Shown here piece after piece: positions 1 to 10,595 of a stretch of 64,000 bases of DNA. The first letter of the stretch is position 1. Every line of letters begins with the position of its first letter. The stretch spans positions 514,971 through 578,970 of the forward strand of contig NW_003314318.1 of NCBI RefSeq assembly GCF_000143415.4, read 5' to 3'. The notes under the pieces were generated by a model. The model was not told where the DNA came from. It saw nothing but the letters and a program-made list of their open reading frames with translations, and did not search any database. The DNA is from Selaginella moellendorffii (lineage: Eukaryota > Streptophyta > Lycopodiopsida > Selaginellales > Selaginellaceae). The position numbers were made by a program, and so were the translations under genes.

Positions 1-1402
1 AGGACGCCACCGGTTCCTTTGGATCGCTCCTCCTTGCGATCTGCTTGTTGCCGGCGAGAGAGATCTTGACGCTGCCGAGAACCTCAGCCTTGTCCGCGGA
101 AACTTTGTCCTCCACGAACACCATCAGGTGCTCCTCGAAAGGCTCCGCGGCTACGAACATCTTGCTCTCGTTCCACATCGGACTGGCGCTGGGAGTTTTC
201 GGGAACGTGGTCGTCCACTTCTGGTATGGCCCGAGAGTCACTCGTGCGCAAACGTTTGGAAAGCGCGACTTGTCCGAGACGGCCAGGTCCTGTGCCTCGA
301 TCACGTTCACCATCAGGTACCAGAGCTTGGGAGATAAATACACTTTGGCCTTTGTGTGCGCGTGACCACCTGTGTCCGACTGCCAGGCGATTGGAAAACT
401 CTCGTCCTCCTGTGTCCCAGACCAGACTGCCAGCATCACCTCGCCTTCATCCTTCTTCACGCGGGTTTTCCGATCTTCCAGCGAGTGCCACTGAGGAGCG
501 AGAGGACTGTCCGGAACACGGAATGGAATGTCGCTGATCTCGAGCACGACACTCCCAAAATCTTTGCTTCCCTTCTCGTCCTCGGCAACGACAATCTCCA
601 CTGTCGGCCCCTGGATCTTGTCTTTGCTGAACGCAAAGACTTCCTCCCACACAGCAACTTTGTCCTTCTTTGTTGCCTTTTTCTTCGCGACCACGGCTTC
701 TCCAAACTTGATCACCACATACGGCTCTTCCTTGCTGATGTTCCTCCCTTTGACGACGCGGACGTAGAGATACAGCATTTTCTCCACCAGATCATACGTC
801 CTCACCTTCTCTGTCACCACCGGAGCTCGCTCCTTCAGGACGTAATCGGCCGCTGGAACCACAGTCGGGGGTGGCGGCCTCTCAACTTTCTTCTCGTCCT
901 TCTTCTCGCCATTTTTCTTCTCTCCTTCCTTCTTCTCTCCATCTTTCTTGTCGCCATCTTTCTTCTCCTCTCCCTTCTTCGCCTCCTCCTTCTTGGCCTC
1001 GTCCACCCAGTACACCTTAACCCGGAGCTCCCCCTTGATGTGCGAGAAGGGGCTTCTCTTCTGCAGCAAATAGCTCACAATCGCCTCGTCCCCCTGTTTC
1101 TTGATGCTAATTCCCTCAATCCGGACTCTTCCCAGAAATCCATCCTTCTTCCTGTTGTTCTTCTCCTTTGGATGCGCCGTGAGCACCTCAATCCGGACAG
1201 CGTCCTGAGCCATGGTTTGCGCATCCCGGACTTGAAACTCGAGCTTCTCGTTCCACACCGGATTCAAATCCTTGGTCTTCACCTTGGTTGCCTGCCGCTG
1301 CCCGTCGAACTCCACAATGCAGTACGCATTGGCGGAGCCGTGCCCGTCCTTGGGCATGAGATTGTGCGCGCTCAAAATCTCCACCACCACCTTCTTTCCC
1401 AT
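1..1402 (-). CDS. Multiple C2 domain and transmembrane region protein (MCTP), 5' part only
   Basis: An open frame runs from an ATG at 1402 to the left edge of the window, about 467 codons without an intron. The N-terminal C2 domain (about residues 1-110) starts MGKKVVVEILSAHNL and contains the typical LNPVWNEKLEF segment. A Lys/Glu-rich repetitive linker (repeats of the type DKKDGEKKEGEKK, about 150-185) follows. A second C2 begins near residue 208 (LYLYVRVVKGRNI) and a third near 359 (WYLMVNVIEAQDL). Several tandem C2 domains after an N-terminal C2 and a charged linker fit plant MCTP/QUIRKY proteins, which tether the ER to the plasma membrane at plasmodesmata and usually end in a transmembrane region. 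That C-terminal part lies outside the window. Plant MCTP genes are commonly intronless, as here. The family call is strong; the subfamily is not resolved. Confidence 0.88.
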   Translation of the reverse strand, partial: MGKKVVVEILSAHNLMPKDGHGSANAYCIVEFDGQRQATKVKTKDLNPVWNEKLEFQVRDAQTMAQDAVRIEVLTAHPKEKNNRKKDGFLGRVRIEGISIKKQGDEAIVSYLLQKRSPFSHIKGELRVKVYWVDEAKKEEAKKGEEKKDGDKKDGEKKEGEKKNGEKKDEKKVERPPPPTVVPAADYVLKERAPVVTEKVRTYDLVEKMLYLYVRVVKGRNISKEEPYVVIKFGEAVVAKKKATKKDKVAVWEEVFAFSKDKIQGPTVEIVVAEDEKGSKDFGSVVLEISDIPFRVPDSPLAPQWHSLEDRKTRVKKDEGEVMLAVWSGTQEDESFPIAWQSDTGGHAHTKAKVYLSPKLWYLMVNVIEAQDLAVSDKSRFPNVCARVTLGPYQKWTTTFPKTPSASPMWNESKMFVAAEPFEEHLMVFVEDKVSADKAEVLGSVKISLAGNKQIARRSDPKEPVAS

Positions 1403-3101
1403 CTTCCGGGAGCTAAGGTCTCGGCGCACACCTCCCTTGATCAATAAAGCTCGTCAATGTGAATTTTATCTCCTACCATCGCTGTCACTCCAATCAAAGA
1501 ACCTTCTACGACTGTCCCTCGCTCAACTTCTATGACTGTCCCTCGATCTCGAGAAGAAAAAAAACGTCACAGAAATCGACCATCTCGCAAGAGCATGCAG
1601 CAACAAAAAGCCCAATTTTGCAAGAGACACAGTGATCCAGTCTGGCTGCCGTCCCCGGCAGCATTAGTTTAATCTGGATCCCGGGACTGAACCTGGAGCA
1701 GCTTTCACTCAATCTAAAGCATCCAAAAAAGGAAACAAAGAAAGAAAAACAGCTCCCCTCTTTACAAAGAAAACTCCCGCAAAATCACAAAAAATTGGTC
1801 TACCTATGATCCTCTCTAGCTCGCTGCCTCATAAATGCACCACCACCAAGAGATCTAGACTGGATTGCACTAACACCGCTCCTACCTCACGAAATCAAAC
1901 GCGACACCCCGCTCACATAAATGCCAGCGTCTATCACAAGGATTGCTTGCTTAGAAGACAAGCCTCCCAGAACACATTGTCTCGCGAATTCCTGGACAAG
2001 ATGTAAGGCCTGGAAGCAAAAAGCGTCTCATCCAAGGCTTACTCTCGGACGAATTTTCTCACGGTTCATGCCCAATGTATGCCGTCAAGAACGAATTCCA
2101 GCACCAAACGTTTCCGAGAGCGATCTGCAAGGGGGAAAGAAGCGCAACGATCCTGTCAGCACGAAAGAGACGCTCCACATCACAGATAGAGAGCAGAGGA
2201 GAGAAAACTAACTGATTTGAGAGGCGCGAGTAGAGTAGGCCACCTAGAAACGCTCGCTAGCGCATCCCTTCGAATCCTCGCCGCCAATTTGACCTTCCAG
2301 CTTCCGATCGATCCTATCGGTCAGAGAGAGCGAAATATTTCGCGCAAGAACCCTAGAGGCGGCAAAAATAAAAACCATGGAACGTTGGCAACGGGACACA
2401 CATATCGCGGGCGGCGAAGTGAAGCTTCTATATCCCACGTGGCAGACGGCGTGAGCCAGCGCCGTTACTCTCCCCGCCGGCAATGACGGAATGTCCCGCC
2501 ATTTCCAAGCCGGCGAGTTGACCGGCGTTTCGTACCACGTGGCTCAAACCAGTAGTGGCTCAAGCGTACGACAGTACCTAGCATGACACAATGATCAAGG
2601 TTCTCTTAACATCATAGTGTAACGATTCCACCTATCTTTTTGATCTTTTCGGACAATTGGCCTCTCTTTACGCAGCTCTTTGCGAGAGTGCGTTGCCTCT
2701 TTTCGCCTTAATCCTTTACACCTATGCGATGATCGAATTCGATCCAATTGGATCAAATTTCTCGACTCCCTTGATTGCATATTGATAGTTTGTCGCGTGA
2801 CTCACAGAGAAAAAAAAATCAAAGCAAGTGATTTACGAGAATTGAAGTGGCCCATTTGAGTTGTGGCCCAGGTGTACGAACGTAGGCCCCATGCTGAAAG
2901 TGGTGTTTTGGAGGTTACGGGAAAAATACGATATTCCGGACGTTGACCATGATACCACTTCAAAAGATGATGCCATACGTACCCGTTATTACAGTGTAGT
3001 TTGCTGTTACTCTGAAAAATAACCGTGATGTCAAAGTTACAAGTACTTGAGAAAACCCACGAGGAAAGAAGAGTAACTTTTACCTTTGGAAAAGGTCTTG
3101 T
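1403..3101. other. Intergenic region; upstream sequence of the MCTP gene
   Basis: I see no convincing gene in this stretch of about 1.7 kb. Short open frames are present but resemble no known family and show no consistent splice structure. It contains two G-box hexamers (listed separately). It probably holds the 5' UTR and promoter of the MCTP gene and the 3' UTR of the minus-strand gene ending at 3102. Confidence 0.6.
2436..2541. promoter_or_regulatory. Pair of G-box (CACGTG) elements
   Basis: Two perfect CACGTG palindromes lie at 2436-2441 and 2536-2541, exactly 100 bp apart, both in a CCACGTGGC-like context. G-boxes bind bHLH and bZIP factors, and CACGTGGC also matches an ABA-response element core. 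They lie about 1.0-1.1 kb upstream of the MCTP start codon and about 560 bp beyond the 3' end of the next gene. Which gene they serve, if any, is inference. Confidence 0.4.
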
Positions 3102-5068
3102 TCACGCGCCTGACTTGTGAGCTTGCCAGGGAAGAACATCGATGGGTTCTGGAACATCATGGTCCGGTGTGGAATCGTCAAAGCTTCCGACCAAGCTTTT
3201 CGCGAAAGGGCCAGCTTGTTGGTGGAGAGTTAGCTGCGCGATTCGAAAGACAGCAGCCCCGAGATCGATCTGTGGTCGATCGAAAGTTCCTCGGACGGGA
3301 ACCTACACGGAAACATATAGCTGAAAAAAACTGTAAAGAGAGAGAGATGGTTAATCACCTGGAAATGGAAGTTTTTCGGAAGGTTGTTCAATCCTAGAAA
3401 GTCTTTCAGGATTGTCTGTGGAATCACTAGTTTTGTGTTCATTTTCTCTTCGATCCAGTTGAACTCGCCCCAGGTAGCAACATGAACTTTGCCTGTTTAG
3501 AGATGAAATAAGAAGAACAAGTAGTGAATCCAAGACCATACCCGCAATGAGAAGATCAATGCGTCGGCACTTTAAATGACCATCCACATTGGCTACGGCC
3601 TCGATAGCACTTGTTTCCATCTTGAGCTGGCGTCTTCCACCCGAGACTTCGTCTTTGTTTTTGCTTCGCGAAAGCAGCGTGAAGATCCCATCGAGAATAG
3701 GTCCTCTTGCCAATACCTATAGAGGATGACATTAAAACAGTTGGCACTTTCGGGAAGGAACAAGAAAGTACAACTTTGAACAGCTTACCACACTCATTGG
3801 TTCGAAGCGTAGCTTGTATTCATCGGCAGGAAACTTCATTTCTTTTGGAATGACTTCCATGATCACGTCAGGCATGTCATTTTCGGCCACAGCAGGACCG
3901 ACTATATAGCCTAGCAAAGGATTCACTCGAGCAAGGTAGAGGCGACCGAGCTCAGGAGTGAGATCCATCTGAGACAAACGAAAAGATATATAAGTTTCTC
4001 AATCATTAACAAAAGAGAAAACAGTACCTCGATTTTTATAGGCTCGATGAGCTCGATCTTCTGATTCGAGGCATTGAGAAATCCAAGCACCTGTGCTTCA
4101 AGACAATCCGACCAGGCATTGATTTGCACCGGCAAAGAACGAAGACCACCACCCGACTTAAGAGCCTCGGATCTTTCTTTCGCAGGACTGCCAACCAGAA
4201 CGTCGACAAATATTTTCTCTCCAAGAGCAGCCGCTGCGTCAGCTGGAAGAAGCAGCTCTCCGCCACGAATCGTCAATCCTCCATTAACAGCCTTGAAGTC
4301 CGATGCCAGTTTCACGACTCCGGTCGAAACAACGGCATTTTTCTTCTTCGGTTGCTGATGTGCTTTTCGAGTCGAGGATTCCACCGCACGAGCAAGACGA
4401 GAGATTCCGGTCTCTGGATCCTCGAGCAAGTTCATCCATAGCGAAGAAACCGTGCAATCCCCTGTGAAACCACGTTTTGATTTTCTCTCATGAAATCTGG
4501 AAACAAAGAAGGAAAAAGAGTAAACTAGGAAGTTATATCTCTTTTCCATTCTTACCGAAACCACTCCTTCCGGTTACGATCGAGAAAAGCGACGCCTTAG
4601 TCGTGATGTTTTGGATGTCAAGAACACGCTCTCCATCACCATCCTCGAGACAAATTCCTTCCAAATCCACAGGCTTCGTCCAGCCAAGGGTGGCCTTGCG
4701 AACTCGAAGTTTCCCTGGAAGAGATCTTGCTAAGAAATTATACTTTAATCATTTCACTCACCTGGAATGGTATGATTCGCGACCCAGACAGTGGCATTCA
4801 ATCCTTTCTGCCAAGAAAGCATCGCCGGTAGAGCAGCCACAGTGATCGCCGCGCAGCACAGCACCGCCGCCAGGGCCCGGGAAGCAGTCGAAACCACCGC
4901 ACCAAGCGATGGCATGCGCGGAGATGATTGCATCGCAAAAACACCTCTCCTGCCGCTCCAATGACGCCGAAGCGGAATTCTCACGCCATGGCGAGATGGA
5001 ACGATGCCGATCACTCCCCGAGGAGAGAAATGCGTTCCATGCTCACAGGCAAGCGCCTGCCCGCCCAT
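3102..5068 (-). CDS. AsmA/TamB-like membrane-anchored protein
   Basis: Seven exons (5068-4762, 4714-4556, 4461-4028, 3968-3789, 3716-3542, 3492-3359, 3302-3102) join in phase to 529 aa. The start at 5068 is the first ATG of the frame; ATGs at 4933 and 4918 are alternatives. The N-terminus is basic, like a targeting sequence, followed by one hydrophobic segment (about residues 60-85). Two stretches recall the AsmA/TamB superfamily: LRVRKATLGWTKPVDLEGI just after the membrane anchor, and PVRGTFDRPQIDL in the last exon. Such proteins make elongated beta-groove structures implicated in lipid transport or outer-membrane assembly; TIC236 is the large plastid relative. This protein is much shorter than TIC236. 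The gene model is good; the family call is moderate and the compartment is inferred only. Confidence 0.6.
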
Positions 5069-5213
5069 TCTTGATCCTCCAAGAACCCTAAAAAACAAAC
5101 CTAGGCTTGTCTCATCACAACAATTAAACTTGAGATTGAACGGCTAGGATTTAGGCTAGAATTATTAAAACGTTTCAAGAGCTAAATAAATATTCCAGTA
5201 GATTCTCCCTTCG

Positions 5214-5548
5214 CTAGTCCGGTGTAACCTTGTCATAGTTGAGCTCCTGGAATCTCATGCTCACCCGCATAGCGTGCTTTAGAAATTTCTCCGCGCAGCG
5301 CTTCACGCACGTCTCCTCCTGCTTCTCCAGCGTCTTGCGCCGGAAGGAATCCACGCAGTGCCCAAAGCATCGCTCCACCAGCGCGTTATACATCCTCAAG
5401 CTGCGCAAAAATGCCCAAATCCATCCCAAAATCCCATCCAACGCAGAGACATTTACCTGTCGCGGGCTTGCAGCGCATCGATCATGCCCGCAATTCGCTG
5501 CTGATCCTCCTCCGCCATGCCGGCTACCTCCATACCCGCTCTCTCCAT
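5214..5548 (-). CDS. TIM9: Mitochondrial intermembrane-space chaperone Tim9
   Basis: Two exons (5548-5457 and 5400-5214) give 92 aa; the intron is 56 bp and the junction restores the conserved RDSLRMYN segment. The small-Tim signature is complete: twin CX3C motifs CFGHC (Cys42, Cys46) and CVKRC (Cys62, Cys66), 15 residues apart, followed by AEKFLKHAMRVSMRFQELN. Tim9 pairs with Tim10 in a hexameric chaperone that escorts hydrophobic carrier proteins across the intermembrane space to TIM22. The length is typical (about 90 aa). The start at 5548 was chosen as the first in-frame ATG; ATGs at 5533 and 5518 could also serve. A CCCTAAACCC telobox lies about 20 bp upstream. Confidence 0.95.
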
Positions 5549-5683
5549 CGCTCCTTCTCCCCAAGAACCCTAAACCCAGAAAGAAAGGAAGAACTTTACC
5601 ATGGTCAAATGCTATATATAATATTTCACATACAACCCTTTTGTGTGAACGAACACGAAAGCTTCAAAGCCTACTTTTTCTTA

Positions 5684-6780
5684 TTAGTAAGAGTCAGCTC
5701 CCTCAACTTGCTGCCTCGCCAAATACTTTTCTCGACGCTCTTTCTGCAAATCATTGACAAAGCTTGTGAGTGACGAGAGAATTGGAAAAAGATTTGGTAC
5801 CCATTCGTCAATGACAAGCCCCTCCACGACCGCTCCTTTGGGGTTTTTCTCCTCACAAGGTTTCTTGCGGGCTTCCTGCGCTGCCTCGGCCTCCGCTAGA
5901 CGCTTCCGGAGCCTCTCCAGCTCCGCCTGCATCGATTGAATCACTCGTGAGTTGGATGCAAGGAAAATGCGAATGATCTTACCGGAGAAGTGTGTTGCGG
6001 GTCTACAAAGACCACTTGCAGTATTCTCTCAACGGTGACTAGTTCGCGCTGCTCTTCAAACTGTTTTGCGAAGTGAGAGCGAGAGAAAGAGAAGGGCTCT
6101 TAGATCTCATACTTTGCAAGCTTATGACGTACCAGCTCTGGCGTGTACTCGACCCCGTCCTTAACTTTCAGGCTGACAATCTTAAATTTCTCCTTCGCTC
6201 TCTTCTGCTGTGGACGCTCTGGCTGCTCCACGAACTTGACGACTGCCACGGGATGGGAAAGAGTCAAAAACACGAAGAACCGGACGAACTTCATACCAGT
6301 TGCGTAGATGGTCTCGTTCGGCTTGATGATTCCATTTGGAGGACGCATGAAGCAGCTCTTTGGTGCCGTGGTTTGGAACTTCACAAGGAGAAAATCAGAG
6401 TAGAAGACGATGCGAAACGAAGAACGAGATGCTCACCTTGAATGCCACATTGGAGCGGCTCACATTCTTGATCTTCACAGCGCTGGAGACTTGCTTTCCC
6501 GGTTCATCTAAATTTTTAAACTGTGAGAGATCGATTTTACAAGCAAAGGAGAGAGAGAGTGAAAGAACTTACACTCAAAAACGAGCTTCTTGTCAGGGTC
6601 GAGGCGCAAGCGCCGCTTGTTCAAGAGAAAGGCCTTTGCGGCAGCAGAGACGCTGCGCAGACTGGTCGCATCCCTTCCAAATCCATCGGGCTGCATTTGG
6701 CTCTGCTGCTGCTGCTGCTGCTGCCGGTGATCGAACAGAGAAGGGTGCTGCTCGGCTGTGATGCGTTGCCACCACCGCAT
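5684..6780 (-). CDS. VAP/MSP-domain (PapD-like) protein, with one unresolved splice junction
   Basis: The exons are 6780-6573, 6507-6437, 6378-6297, 6242-6133, 6060-5983, about 5941-5801 and 5743-5684. The Gln-rich N-terminus leads into a major sperm protein domain containing FQTTAPKSCFMRPPNGII and KFKIVSLKVK. Then come EYTPELFEEQ, a short coiled coil (ELERLRKRLAEAEAAQEARKK) and a conserved tail GLVIDEWKERREKYLARQQ. This order matches plant PapD-like proteins related to VAP27, which act at ER membrane contacts. No C-terminal transmembrane anchor is visible, unlike classical VAPs. Exon 5 ends and exon 6 begins in the same phase only if the intron ends in TG at 5943-5942; the visible AG two bases upstream would give an immediate TGA. 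A sequence error or non-canonical acceptor is likely. The upstream in-frame stop supports the start. Confidence 0.8.
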
Positions 6781-7134
6781 TCTGCCTAAACCCTAGCCTT
6801 GACCATTCCAGCTCGCGGATTTCCCTCCACTCTGGCCTCCGCGACAAGGATCCAGCTCCCAATCCGTGGAATCTGCCACAGCAGCTCGGGTCTTACCGGA
6901 AATCGACTCGCAGCGCCAATGAGAGCAAAGATCTACAGGCCTGAGAAGAAATGTATGTAGAGCCCTAACGCTCTTGGGGGGCCAATCCTAGCCGTTTATC
7001 TGCTGACCCAGTTGACGTAATCTGGATAGCTACTACTACTGCCACGTGGAAGACATCCGGCCGTTGGAAGGGTTGACCTCTGAGTATTCAAATAATTTGG
7101 GGAGAGGTGTTAGGGTTCTTGCGCTTGGGCAGTG
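6781..7134. promoter_or_regulatory. Bidirectional promoter region between the MSP-domain gene and PEX12
   Basis: The 354 bp between divergent start codons must contain both promoters and 5' UTRs. A TAAACCCTAG telobox lies at 6787-6796 beside the minus-strand start, and TTAGGGTT at 7110-7117 beside the plus-strand start. A CCACGTGG G-box occurs near 7041-7048. No clear TATA box was identified for either gene. Confidence 0.5.
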
Positions 7135-8785
7135 ATGTTGATGCAAGTCGGGGGCGAGGGCGATCGGCCGACATTCTTTGAGATGGTGGCTGCGCAGCAG
7201 CTCCCGGAGAGCTTGAGGGCGGCGCTAATGTATTCATTGGGGGTAATCGTGATTTTCTTCATCGTCTGGGCAGGAAAATCTCACAACTTCGCCGATTTTT
7301 CAGGTGATTGCACAGAGAAGGCCCATTGTGCACAGGGTTTTGGATTATAGCGACGAGTTCTTCGCATTTCTAATGCTAATTCTCGAGGCGCACAACGTCC
7401 GGACAGCGGGTATTGTGTGATGGCTAGCTTACATTCATGACATGACGCTATGATTCTTTTTTTTTTTTTTGGTTCTTCCTTGCGGCAGATGCTTCTTTCG
7501 CGGAAGCTCTTTATGGCTTACGGAGACAGCCAGTGGAGATTGTAACCGATGTGACACAGAAAAAATCGTCGCTTCCTTCTAGAGCCGGTCTGACTAGAGC
7601 TCAAAAAAGCCTCTCGATATTTTTCCTGGTAAGTTCTTTCGTCTGCAAAACTCCCGAATTCACACGTACTTTGTTTTATCAACATGGTAAAGGTTGGATT
7701 GCCTTACATCAAGGCAAAGTTGCAAGGAGCATACACGGCTCAAAGAGGCAGCGCTTTGCAAACGGCGTTATGGGGAAGTAGCAGTGCTCCAGTGGAAGAA
7801 GTTGTTCCACATAACAATAGAAGCATTTTCCAACGCTGGAAACTTAATCTGGTTGCTGTTCTCACGTACTCCTTTCCTTGGATTCACGCCACTCACGAAG
7901 GTATGTTTTGAATGTAACTTATCTTACTAGTCTTTATGCTCGTTCCAGGACTATCGTTCGCATATCAATTGCTGTATTTACTCGAGGCAACGCGGTTCTA
8001 TTCTCCAGCCTTGTACTTGACCGGAGTCTATGTCCGCCGTGCATCCGGACAGGAGCTGGTAATCACGATGTCGTTTTACCTTTGTCGTTTTACCTTGTTG
8101 TGTAAAGCTAGATGGAACTAAACATATCCAGGAAAGAAGAAATCACGACTATGAACGGATTCGAGGCCCGGCTTCTTTGAAGGTGAAGAGCACTTTCTCT
8201 TCATGCCGTTGTGTTTCTTTTTAGTGACTGATTTATCACTTGACTCTATAGGCTGTTCAAAGAGGCCTCTTGAAGTCACTTTACACTTTTCTGGACTATG
8301 CTCAAACAGGCCTTATTGCCGGAGTATTTCTCTTCAAGGTACGCACTCTTCTTTCACTGCAGTTCCATACAACTCCTAACACGAGCCTCAGATGATGGAA
8401 TGGTGGTATCAATCTGCCGAGGAACGAGTCATGGCCCCTACGATATATCCCCCGCCTCCACCACCACCGCCACCAAAGGTAACTGTTTCAGAGCTTCTTT
8501 TTTGTCTTGAATGCGCTTTGTAGGTGGCACCAAACGGCATCCCTCTACCGGAAAGTGTTAGAACTTGTCCACTTTGCCTGCAAAGGCGAACAAATCCCGC
8601 CATGGCCGCTGTATCTGGATACGTTTTTTGTTATCCTTGCATATACAAGTACATATCCCAGGTAAATAGTGTTTGCTTCCTTTCTGCTCTATCTGGCTTC
8701 TTCCTTTGGACAGTATAAGCGCTGCCCAGTCACTCTGATCCCAGCTGATATCGAGCACATCCGCCGGTTGTATAAGGATGCATAA
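7135..8785 (+). CDS. PEX12: Peroxisome biogenesis factor 12 (RING-type E3 of the peroxisomal import machinery)
   Basis: Ten exons (7135-7242, 7304-7409, 7489-7628, 7693-7900, 7949-8058, 8132-8182, 8252-8338, 8392-8478, 8524-8661, 8714-8785) give 368 aa in phase. The N-terminus (VGGEGDRPTFFEM, LPESLRAALMYSLG) and the FLVGLPYIKAKL region are typical of plant PEX12. A nine-proline run precedes the C-terminal RING: CPLC, CYPCIYKYI, KRCPVT. As in known PEX12 proteins the RING is degenerate, lacking some zinc ligands. PEX2, PEX10 and PEX12 form the peroxisomal membrane retrotranslocation channel that ubiquitinates the receptor PEX5. The start at 7135 gives MLMQVGGEG, close to the Arabidopsis N-terminus; 7141 is an alternative. 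It is convergent with the BASS gene, whose stop is 120 bp away. Confidence 0.95.
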
Positions 8786-8905
8786 ACTAACAGATTTGAG
8801 AGGTACAAAGTGATATCTTACATATATAAAGCAAATTTTCTGCTTTGCAGCGACCAGTGATTTGCTGCAAAAAATGAAGACTAGCAAGGCTACACAAGAG
8901 ATTTT

Positions 8906-10439
8906 TTATCTCGGACTGTCCTCTGGTTTGTCTCCAAAGTGTCTCCATGCAACCGCTAGTGCGCTGCCCATGATGTTCATCAATACAGCCGACACCGCAG
9001 GTGGTACACATGCTAGAGGAGAAGCGAAGTGCGAGTTTGCCAGAACAACGCCGAGAGACGAGTTCTGCATCCCAACTTCGATTGAAATCGCTCGGCTCTG
9101 TGGCTCTTCGAACCCAGCAACCTTGGACGCAACGTATCTACATCCAAAACAGCGCAGACTTGTCAACAAGCAGTGCAACCTTTGGAGAATAACTCACCCC
9201 AGCAAGAAGCCAGCAGTATGCACCATAACAACGCCTGTGGCAACGAGCAAGAGAGACGACGAGTCTGCGTCATTGAAGCTCAAAAGGCCAACATTTACAG
9301 AGAAGACACTGCAATACGATGGTTTCGACAAGCGAAAGAAGAAATCCAAAGGGACAAACCTGCTAGCAAGTAGAGACGAGATCAATACAGCTGCGAGGGG
9401 CGCAAAAGGCTTAATGAAGGCAACACCGTGTGGAAAAGATCCTTGTAGCCAGGCACCGAGAAGAACTGGAGCAAGAACTACCTGGAAAAGCCGAGCGTCA
9501 CAGAAAACAAAGAAACTTTACAACCAGTCTCACTTGTAGAGTGCTGAGAGCCAGGCCTTTGATGTCCACAGGGATGTAAGCTCCGGCAAAGGACAGTGTC
9601 AAGAGCGGTGTAGCAAAGACTGCTCCAATCGTCGTGCACGCAGTCATGATAATCGAGAGAGGAACATCTCCTCGAGCGATGTAAGTCACCTTTGGAAAAA
9701 AATGGATTTTGAGAGAAGTTCTCGCGAGATCAAAGACTAGAAAACTTACGACGTTTGATGCGGTTCCTCCCGGGCAGCACGACATCAAGATGAGCCCAGC
9801 TGATAGCATGGGAGAGAGATTTAAGAACCGGCTAGTAGCAGCACCCATGACCGGCATAATCACGTACTGTGCCATGAATCCAAACGCAATCTAAGAACCA
9901 AACGCGAAAGAAAACCATCCAAGTTAGAAGCAAAGAAGGGAAAAAGAAGCCAAAGAACCAACACGAAACGAAGAACAACACCTTTGAAACTTTGGATGAA
10001 GTTTTTTTACCGCGGCCGGGCGCCTCCGGAGGACGTCCGCCAGATCCGAGAGCTTGAGCGTGAATCCCATGGACAGCATGATCGCCCCCAGAGCAAAGCT
10101 GTAAGAGCCGGGGCTCCTGCTCACAAACCACGAATAAGCCTGTGGCCTGGCCAGCGCGAGCAATCCACCAAAGACGACGTAGACCGGATACAAGCTCGTC
10201 GCCACACCTAGAATCTCCTCCAATCGACTGCTGCTAGGCGCGGCGCTGCTCACATCCTCGCCCGCGCTTGCCTGGGCCCTGCATTCTCGATCCCTGGAGC
10301 GAATTGGAGCGCCGCGGGTCCGGCAATCAGCCAGAGCTGGACGGTGATGGCGCGCAGCGATTGGGAGGAAGGAGGCTGGAGAGTCGAGGTGGACGGCGAG
10401 GCGCAAGCACGCGGTAGGACACCAAGCGCACAACGCCAT
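8906..10439 (-). CDS. BASS-family (bile acid:sodium symporter-like) plastid transporter
   Basis: Six exons (10439-10011, 9890-9750, 9689-9534, 9481-9360, 9308-9198, 9137-8906) give 396 aa. The first about 75 residues are rich in Ala, Arg and Ser with few acidic residues, like a plastid transit peptide. The membrane domain follows: SLGAIMLSMGFTLKLSDL, the sodium-site-type loop SCCPGGTASNVV, RGDVPLSIIMTACTT, and near the C-terminus RAISIEVGMQNSSLGVVLA. These are hallmark BASS motifs. Plant BASS proteins sit in the chloroplast envelope and move pyruvate, pantoate or keto acids with sodium; which substrate applies here cannot be told from sequence. A telobox (AAACCCTAAAA, about 10446-10456) is immediately upstream of the start. 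Confidence 0.92.
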
Positions 10440-10595
10440 CCCTATAAACCCTAAAACCAATTGTTTTGTTTAAGTTGAAATACAGTCAACCTGGTCAATG
10501 AAAAGTCAATAAAGGCAAACTTTATTTGCTTAAAAACCATCTTAGCAAACATCATTTTATTCTATTTCTTATACCAGCTCCCTTGGATTTTTGTT

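Noticed and set aside
356-1447. Long open frame of 363 codons on the plus strand
   Set aside because: It is the complement of the MCTP coding sequence, which has clear C2-domain similarity on the minus strand; the plus product is Leu/Phe-rich and meaningless.
2255-2285. TTCGAATCC sequence resembling the B box of a tRNA gene
   Set aside because: No matching A box, acceptor stem or cloverleaf could be drawn around it.
8862-9539. 225-codon plus-strand open frame
   Set aside because: It lies antisense to the last four exons of the BASS transporter, which show strong family motifs and correct splice phases.
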